NCBI GenBank assembly: GCA_030704615.1 | Contig: CM060731.1 | Coordinates: forward strand, 43,340,001 to 43,400,000 | Reading direction: 5' to 3' | DNA from: Takakia lepidozioides | Lineage: Eukaryota; Streptophyta; Takakiopsida; Takakiales; Takakiaceae | Length of the DNA: 60,000 nt | In this document: positions 54,589-60,000 of the stretch, one piece after another | Layout of the letters: each line of letters begins with the position of its first letter | Numbering within the stretch: the stretch's first letter is position 1 | The notes under the pieces: generated by a model | What the model was told of the DNA's origin: nothing | Databases searched by the model: none | The model's input: the letters and a program-made list of their open reading frames with translations, nothing else | Position numbers and translations under genes: made by a program

Positions 54589-57500
54589 CTATGGATCGTG
54601 TAACTTTAGTAGGCTGTCTTGAGCTGTGATAGGCTGTGTTGCACTGTGGTAAGCTGTGATAGGCTGTGACACGCTGCGGTAGGTTGTGATAGGCTGTGTC
54701 ACGCCTTGCTGGGTTGTAGTTGGCTGTGTCACGTCGTGACGGGCTGTGATAGGCTGTGTCACGTCGTGACGGGCTGTGGTAAGCTGTGTTGCGCCTTGCT
54801 GGGCTGTGGTTGGCTGTGTCACGTCGTGATGGCTGTTATAGGCTGTGTCACGCCGTGATGGGCTGTGATAGGCTGTGGTGCGCCTTGCTGGGCTGTGGTT
54901 GGCTGCGTCACGTCGTGATGGGCTGTGATAGGCTGTGTCACGCCTTGATGGGCTGTGATAGGCTGTGTCACGTTTGTTTTGCCCACCCCGGTCATATATA
55001 CTGGGCCTAGCGACAAGTGTTCCATACTCCGTTCGTAACACTGGTGCAGCCCGTGACTGCTCTTGCGGTTCAACATGCAAATCATGTTGCAGGGGTTTGT
55101 CATGGATACCACTGTACCCCTTCAACTTATTTGCATTGACTCTTCCCAGCATTTCCTTGTTAATGGTTTGTAACATGGCTGTGTTGTTATCATACATCTT
55201 TTGTATGACATAAGGTCCTTTCCATGGTGATTTAAGCTTAGAAGCTTGAATCTTTCCTTTCTTCTGCAACCATAAAACCAAATCCCCCGTCTTAAAAGTC
55301 TTTAATTTGCCTTTATCAAACTGTTCCTTTCGCTTCATCTGAATTCTGGTCATATTATCAGCTGCATCAGCACGTACTTCTTCCACATGGTATAATTCAT
55401 GTTTCCTGACCTTGATGGAGTCTTGCAATTCCATTCTTTTTCCCCACTCTGTTCTCATGGTAGGTAACAGGAATTCCACTGGAAGTAAGGCTTCCATACC
55501 ATAAACTAATTGGAATGGTGTATACTTAGTGGTGACTTTATATGAAGTCCTGTATGACCACAAAGCTGTCAGCAGCTTTGTATCCCAATCCGTTCTGTTT
55601 GCATTGACTATCTTAGCCAAGATAGTACATAGTATTTTGTTGGTAGCCTCTGCCTGTCCATTACCCTGTGGGTAATATGTTGTACTCTTTCTATGCACAA
55701 TCATAAACTCTTTAGTCAATAACTCAATGGTCTCATTCATGAAGTGACTTCCTTGATCACTGATAAATTCTAAGGGACATCCAAATCGTGTAAGTATGTT
55801 CTCGTACAGGAACCTTGCTGTGGACTTGGCTGTGTTGTCCCTCAAAGCTTTAGCTTCCACCCACTTTGTAGTATAATCAGTGGCTGTAATTATGTACCTG
55901 TTTCGTGTATTCTTGGATGGTGGATTAATTGGTCCAACAAAGTCTAGTCCCCATTTCTGAAATGGTTCCGTAGGCATTGTAGGATGCAAGGCCATTCTTC
56001 CAGATCTCTGCAAAGGTCCTAGCCTCTGACATTCATCACACTTCTGACAATACTCATGTACATCTTTGAACAACGTAGGCCACCAGTATCCTGCGAGTAG
56101 TATCTTTCTACTGGTAGTCTCTTCTCCAAAATGACCTCCAGCCACTCCTTTATGAACTTCCTCCAAGACTTTATTTACTTCATGGTGGTACAAGCATCGT
56201 TTTAGTACTCCATCAGGTCCTAACTTATACATTCTGCTTCCTACCATAGTATAAGGTAAAGCTCTGATAGCAATTCTTTTCCTTTGCTCCTTACCATAAC
56301 TAGGTGGGCACTGACCATGAGCAAGGTAGTATCTGATTGGCCATTGCCAATCTAACCATTCATCTGCACTTCCTTGCACCTCCATTACAAATAAACTCGC
56401 ATCAGGTAACTGATCGTCCACTCCTGTGGCGGCCTCTCCTGTTGTTAGTCGTGACAAATGATCTGCCACAAGATGCAAACGGCCAGGCTTGTAAATAACC
56501 TCGAACTCAAACTCATGCAAGATTATTAACCACCTCGCTATCCTTCCACTTATCAAAGGTTTGTTCACCAGATATATCAGAGCCTGGTGATCCACATAAA
56601 ACATAAACTTTCTTCCCAATAGGTAATGCCTGAATTTCTTCACTGCATAGATCATTGCCAATGCTTCTCTTTCCGTTGTGCTATAGTTCCTCTCAGCACT
56701 GTTCATCAACCGGCTAGCATAGTACACAGGTGAATCTATATTCCCTGTAACATTCTGGGCTAACACCGCTCCCAATGCTTCTCCTGATGCATCGCAGTGA
56801 ACATGAAATACTACATGCCAGTGAGGGTTAATCAGCACAGGTGTAGTTGTTACTGACAGTGTAAGTTCCTCAAACGCCTGTTGACATTCAGCTGTCCATG
56901 CAAACACTGCATCTTTCTTCAGAAGCTTGCTCAATGGTGCTGCTATTTGTGCATACCTTTTGACAAATCTTCTGTAATAACTGGTTTGCCCAAGGAATCT
57001 CCTTAAACTCTTAACATTCACTGGTGGTGGAGAGACTTTAATGGACTCTGTCTTCCTGGGATCCACAAGAAGTCCCTTCTTACACACTATGTGTCCCAGA
57101 AGCACCCCTGAGTTCACACAGAAAGTACACTTCTCTGGATTCAAGCCCAGACCTCTCATCCTGCATCTGGCCAGGCATAACTCCAATTTATGCAAGTGCT
57201 CATTCTTAGAGCTGTACACACTGAAATCATCCAAAAACACCTGCATGAAATCATCCAGATACTCTTGAAAAGATTCACTTATCACTCTCTGAAAGGTCGC
57301 TGGTGCATTACAAAGTCCAAAGGGCATGACTTTGTATGCATAAGCCCCCCAGTCTGTGATGAAAGCTGTTTTCCCTTGGTCTTCTTCTGCCACTTGCACT
57401 TGATTATAACCACTGAAGCCATCCATGAATGAGTACATCTCATGGCCTGCCACAGTGTCTAATACTGCTTCTGTGAATGGCAAAGGGAAAGGATCTTTCT

Positions 57501-60000
57501 TCGTACAAGCATTCAGCTTCTTATAGTTCACACATACTCTTAGTTTGCCATTCTTCTTGGGAACTATAACAATGGGTGACAACCAAGTTGTATACTCTAT
57601 TGGGTATATAAACTTAGCCTCAGCCAACTTCTTTATCTCTTCTCCAACCTTCTGTGCGTAGTTGGGATTCATTCTATACCTCGCCTGTTTGATTGGCACT
57701 GACCCTGGTTCCAGTTCAATTTTATGCTGACAGACTTCAGGTGGTATCCCTTTTAGATCCTCATAGCTCCAAGCAAATACATCTCTGTATTTGATGAACA
57801 AGCTTTTAGCTTCTTCGAAGAATTCCGGCTCCAAATCAGCTCCTACTTTCACCATCCTTGGTTCCTCCGGAGTTCCCACATTTACTTCTCTCACCTGCTC
57901 ATCAGCTGTGATTGTCCAACCAGTCACCACTTCATCCTGTAAGCTCACAGTGGCTGGTTCTTCTAGGATTTCTATTTCTCCTTCTCTTTCTTCATAGAAA
58001 TGTGATGGGTAAATGCTGGTTTCTTCTTCCGTTGGTGTTGCTGTCACTACACCACAGCAGATACCTCTCAAACAACTTAGGCTTTCCAGCCGCATCTCTG
58101 CAACTTGCTCCCACTCTGGGTGTGCAGCAAATAGGGTAGCTTCCTGCTCCTCATCCAGTCCTCCCCTCCAGTCATACTCTCTGACTCCTCGAGGTCTTCT
58201 TGTAGCAGGTAATCTACTAGATTTCTTTGTGGTAATTTGTATCTCGTGCATCCCATTATGCACAGTTAGTAACTGAGAATTCCAGTCATGGAATACCCTG
58301 GCCTGTTTCAGCCACGGACGTCCCAATAATAAGGAATAAGCCTCCATGACTTCATCCATTTTTAATACAGTTACTGTGATCAGAAAGATCATTTTCTGTA
58401 TCTGTATCTTAACTCCTCTTATTAATCCCAATGGCTGTACACTTCTTTGATCTGCCATTGTTACTGTAAATGGGGCTGGTTTCATGTTACTTAGACCAAG
58501 CTTCTTCCTTAATTGGTCTGTCATGATATTTACTCCAGAACCACCATCTATCAGTACATCAGTTAGTTCTGTGCTTCCAATTCTCAATTGGATTACTGGC
58601 ATAGAATCATCAAAGTCCATGACTGGTTCTCGCCCTTCCGGCTTCACATTATAACTGGTCACCTTGCTGTTCAGGTCTGTGTTTCCTGTTTCTTGGGCAA
58701 TTCGATTGATTGCCTGATACAGCCTGTGCCTACAATAAGGTGCCACAGCTAATAGCTGTCCAATGGTAATTTCTGCTTTGGTCTGACATATTACTTCAGC
58801 CAAAGTCTCTTCATTACTTTGCATGTCTGCATCTTCTTTTCTCCTTTCTTCCTCACTCTCCTCTTTTTCTCCATCCGAATCAGAGGAATCTGCCACAGGA
58901 ATATCAGTACTCTTTTGCATTTCCCTTATAGTATCTGCCACTTCCTTGTGCAGTTCCTTCTCATCCTTCCAAGTCTCTTCCTCTTCAGGCATATCATTGC
59001 CACTTCCAGTCTCATCTTCTTCCTCTTCTACTGGAGGTATTAGTTTAGCTTTACTTCTTGTTACTATCATTGTACTTACTTCTGGTACAACACATGGCCT
59101 AACCATGTGAGCTGCCACCACTGGGCCCTCATTCACAGGAGCTCTCATCTCATTCTGGTGTCTTATCCAGAATGAACAGGCTGCCTTGCGATGTCCTGGC
59201 TGATTACAATAGTAACATAGCTCTTCACCATTGGGTCCTCGCCCTTGGTCTGGTCTTGGATTATTTCTATAATCCTGATTCCCGGGCTGGTAATTCCCCC
59301 TCGGATTACCCTGATAGTTGCCTCTGGAATTTCCTTGGTAATTCCCTCTTGAATTACCTCTTCCTTCCATGCCATTGTTATAACCACCAGACCTACCATA
59401 GTGGTCCTGATCATTGCTTCTTCTTGGCTGGGGTTGCACCTGATGCACCCTCACTTGCCTAGGTTCTCTGGCAGCTGTCCTTCTGTTGTAGTAACAATTC
59501 TCAGTAGAATGGTTATCCATTTTACAGATAGTACAGTGTTTCTCCTTCATGTGGCATTCTGTAGTGGTATGGCCTTCATTCTGGCACTTTGCACACCATA
59601 CACCCTTCCTCCAATGTGTTGCAGCCTCTGTGGCATACTTCTTCAAGATTTCTTCCAATCTTTTCTCATAGTTATCCCTCTTCAACTTTTCCTTTCTCTT
59701 ACTCTTTCTTTTTAGTTCTTGCTCTTCTTCTTCATCTGACTCATCTTCAGAGTCCTCATCTTCCTTTTTCTCTCTCCTGAGCATTCCCAATTGCTCAATT
59801 CTGTTCGCAGTTTCAAATGCCTCCTCCACTGTATTATGGGGTAACATATCCACTTTCTTCTGCAACTCTGGTCTTAGTCCACTCACAAACCAAGTCTTCT
59901 GTAAACCGGGTGCTGGTACTGCAGCCAGCTTTTTCATCATCAATTCCATCTTCTCCATATACTCTTCAACAGTTTCATGCTTCTTCTGCTTCAGCTGTTG
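54589..60000 (-). CDS. Element 2 gag-pol polyprotein (partial at 5' end)
   Basis: Open to the window edge. Residues counted from the Met at 59958: capsid end; zinc knuckles at 122-135, 142-155 and 248-261 (CX2CX4HX4C) with a Gly-Asn-rich repeat between; protease with LIDGGSGVNIM (Asp about 471, DGG variant); RT with VCVNYKKLNA, FMDGFSGYNQ and VFLDDFSVY (about 909, FLDD in place of YxDD); RNase H (HVHCDASGEALG, about 1053; TTEREALA; YVDHQAL); integrase HHCC finger (HKGVAGGHFGE, CQKCDEC), DDE residues in WGLDFVGPI (about 1338), FISDQGSHF (about 1399) and NGQAEATNK (about 1437); and a GPY/F-type motif (SPWKGPYVIQKM, about 1580). No chromodomain. The C-terminus (about 1661-1781) is a 10-residue repeat array. 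All catalytic residues are present, so it could be active. Confidence 0.93.
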   Translation of the reverse strand, partial: QQLKQKKHETVEEYMEKMELMMKKLAAVPAPGLQKTWFVSGLRPELQKKVDMLPHNTVEEAFETANRIEQLGMLRREKKEDEDSEDESDEEEEQELKRKSKRKEKLKRDNYEKRLEEILKKYATEAATHWRKGVWCAKCQNEGHTTTECHMKEKHCTICKMDNHSTENCYYNRRTAAREPRQVRVHQVQPQPRRSNDQDHYGRSGGYNNGMEGRGNSRGNYQGNSRGNYQGNPRGNYQPGNQDYRNNPRPDQGRGPNGEELCYYCNQPGHRKAACSFWIRHQNEMRAPVNEGPVVAAHMVRPCVVPEVSTMIVTRSKAKLIPPVEEEEDETGSGNDMPEEEETWKDEKELHKEVADTIREMQKSTDIPVADSSDSDGEKEESEEERRKEDADMQSNEETLAEVICQTKAEITIGQLLAVAPYCRHRLYQAINRIAQETGNTDLNSKVTSYNVKPEGREPVMDFDDSMPVIQLRIGSTELTDVLIDGGSGVNIMTDQLRKKLGLSNMKPAPFTVTMADQRSVQPLGLIRGVKIQIQKMIFLITVTVLKMDEVMEAYSLLLGRPWLKQARVFHDWNSQLLTVHNGMHEIQITTKKSSRLPATRRPRGVREYDWRGGLDEEQEATLFAAHPEWEQVAEMRLESLSCLRGICCGVVTATPTEEETSIYPSHFYEEREGEIEILEEPATVSLQDEVVTGWTITADEQVREVNVGTPEEPRMVKVGADLEPEFFEEAKSLFIKYRDVFAWSYEDLKGIPPEVCQHKIELEPGSVPIKQARYRMNPNYAQKVGEEIKKLAEAKFIYPIEYTTWLSPIVIVPKKNGKLRVCVNYKKLNACTKKDPFPLPFTEAVLDTVAGHEMYSFMDGFSGYNQVQVAEEDQGKTAFITDWGAYAYKVMPFGLCNAPATFQRVISESFQEYLDDFMQVFLDDFSVYSSKNEHLHKLELCLARCRMRGLGLNPEKCTFCVNSGVLLGHIVCKKGLLVDPRKTESIKVSPPPVNVKSLRRFLGQTSYYRRFVKRYAQIAAPLSKLLKKDAVFAWTAECQQAFEELTLSVTTTPVLINPHWHVVFHVHCDASGEALGAVLAQNVTGNIDSPVYYASRLMNSAERNYSTTEREALAMIYAVKKFRHYLLGRKFMFYVDHQALIYLVNKPLISGRIARWLIILHEFEFEVIYKPGRLHLVADHLSRLTTGEAATGVDDQLPDASLFVMEVQGSADEWLDWQWPIRYYLAHGQCPPSYGKEQRKRIAIRALPYTMVGSRMYKLGPDGVLKRCLYHHEVNKVLEEVHKGVAGGHFGEETTSRKILLAGYWWPTLFKDVHEYCQKCDECQRLGPLQRSGRMALHPTMPTEPFQKWGLDFVGPINPPSKNTRNRYIITATDYTTKWVEAKALRDNTAKSTARFLYENILTRFGCPLEFISDQGSHFMNETIELLTKEFMIVHRKSTTYYPQGNGQAEATNKILCTILAKIVNANRTDWDTKLLTALWSYRTSYKVTTKYTPFQLVYGMEALLPVEFLLPTMRTEWGKRMELQDSIKVRKHELYHVEEVRADAADNMTRIQMKRKEQFDKGKLKTFKTGDLVLWLQKKGKIQASKLKSPWKGPYVIQKMYDNNTAMLQTINKEMLGRVNANKLKGYSGIHDKPLQHDLHVEPQEQSRAAPVLRTEYGTLVARPSIYDRGGQNKRDTAYHSPSRRDTAYHSPSRRDAANHSPARRTTAYHSPSRRDTAYNSHHDVTQPTTAQQGATQLTTARHDVTQPITARHDVTQPTTTQQGVTQPITTYRSVSQPITAYHSATQPITAQDSLLKLHDP
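54605..54975 (-). repeat. 30-bp coding minisatellite at 3' end of pol
   Basis: About twelve units built from three 10-bp parts (GGCTGTGATA, GGCTGTGTCA, CGTCGTGACG on the plus strand). In the pol frame the first units read RRDTAYHSPS. After an indel near 54830 the later ones read HDVTQPITAR, the next frame of the same repeat, yet no stop appears until the end of pol. The GGCTGTG core is the same as in the LTR minisatellite. Confidence 0.9.

Larger units (their letters stand above)
49264..60000 (-). mobile_element. Ty3/Gypsy element 2, with env-position ORF; 5' end beyond window
   Basis: Minus-strand order: gag (continuing past 60000), protease, RT, RNase H, integrase, a third large ORF, polypurine tract, 3' LTR. 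All three genes lack stops within the window, so the element is probably young. It is inserted in the same orientation into the protease region of element 3; the 5 bp next to the LTR (49259-49263, TGGCC) should recur beyond the 5' LTR if the insertion is simple. No chromodomain; RT and integrase motifs resemble the Athila/Tat side of plant Gypsy elements. Confidence 0.93.

Overview
This is nuclear DNA of a streptophyte (plant lineage). Three gene families point that way: a TAA1/TAR-type tryptophan aminotransferase, a NUDT14-type ADP-sugar Nudix hydrolase and a SYP61-type syntaxin, all with GT-AG introns at plant-like positions. They sit among Ty3/Gypsy retrotransposons of the non-chromodomain type, MULE and pogo/Tigger transposons, LINE debris and satellite DNA. 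I cannot name the species. An alga of the charophyte grade or an early-diverging land plant is possible, but that is inference. A run of exactly 500 N marks an assembly join.

1-28277: a huge imperfect inverted repeat. The left arm (about 3484-11074) and right arm (21702-28277) face each other across a 10.6 kb spacer. Each arm carries one copy of the TAR aminotransferase gene and one of the NUDT14-like gene. Every copy is damaged, and at different sites in the two arms, so the pair records independent decay after duplication. The inner parts of the arms look far more alike than the outer parts. The spacer holds a two-exon gene for a coiled-coil protein with a mitochondrial-type leader, two pieces of a decayed LINE, a broken pogo/Tigger transposase and a frameshifted 3' fragment of a SYP61-like syntaxin gene.

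28278-33000: the gap, then about 37 monomers of a ~116-bp satellite. Each monomer carries an 18+4+18 nt hairpin-forming palindrome. Two higher-order periods (890 and 692 bp) are visible, and the last monomer has its palindrome loop inverted.

33000-38300: an intact-looking MULE-type transposase gene (Cys/His-rich zinc finger, DDE core, SWIM finger; one intron).

38300-60000: nested LTR retrotransposons, mostly on the minus strand. Element 1 (38311-43082) is truncated and degenerate. Element 3 (about 47915-49263) is a fragment of a different Gypsy lineage with a possible dUTPase-like domain, and element 2 is inserted into it. Element 2 (49264 to beyond 60000) has a clear 3' LTR and polypurine tract, an open gag-pol frame, and directly downstream of pol a third open frame of 1404 codons in the envelope position, of unknown function. 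That ORF, together with a coding minisatellite at the end of pol that shares its core motif with the LTR, is the most novel feature of the window.
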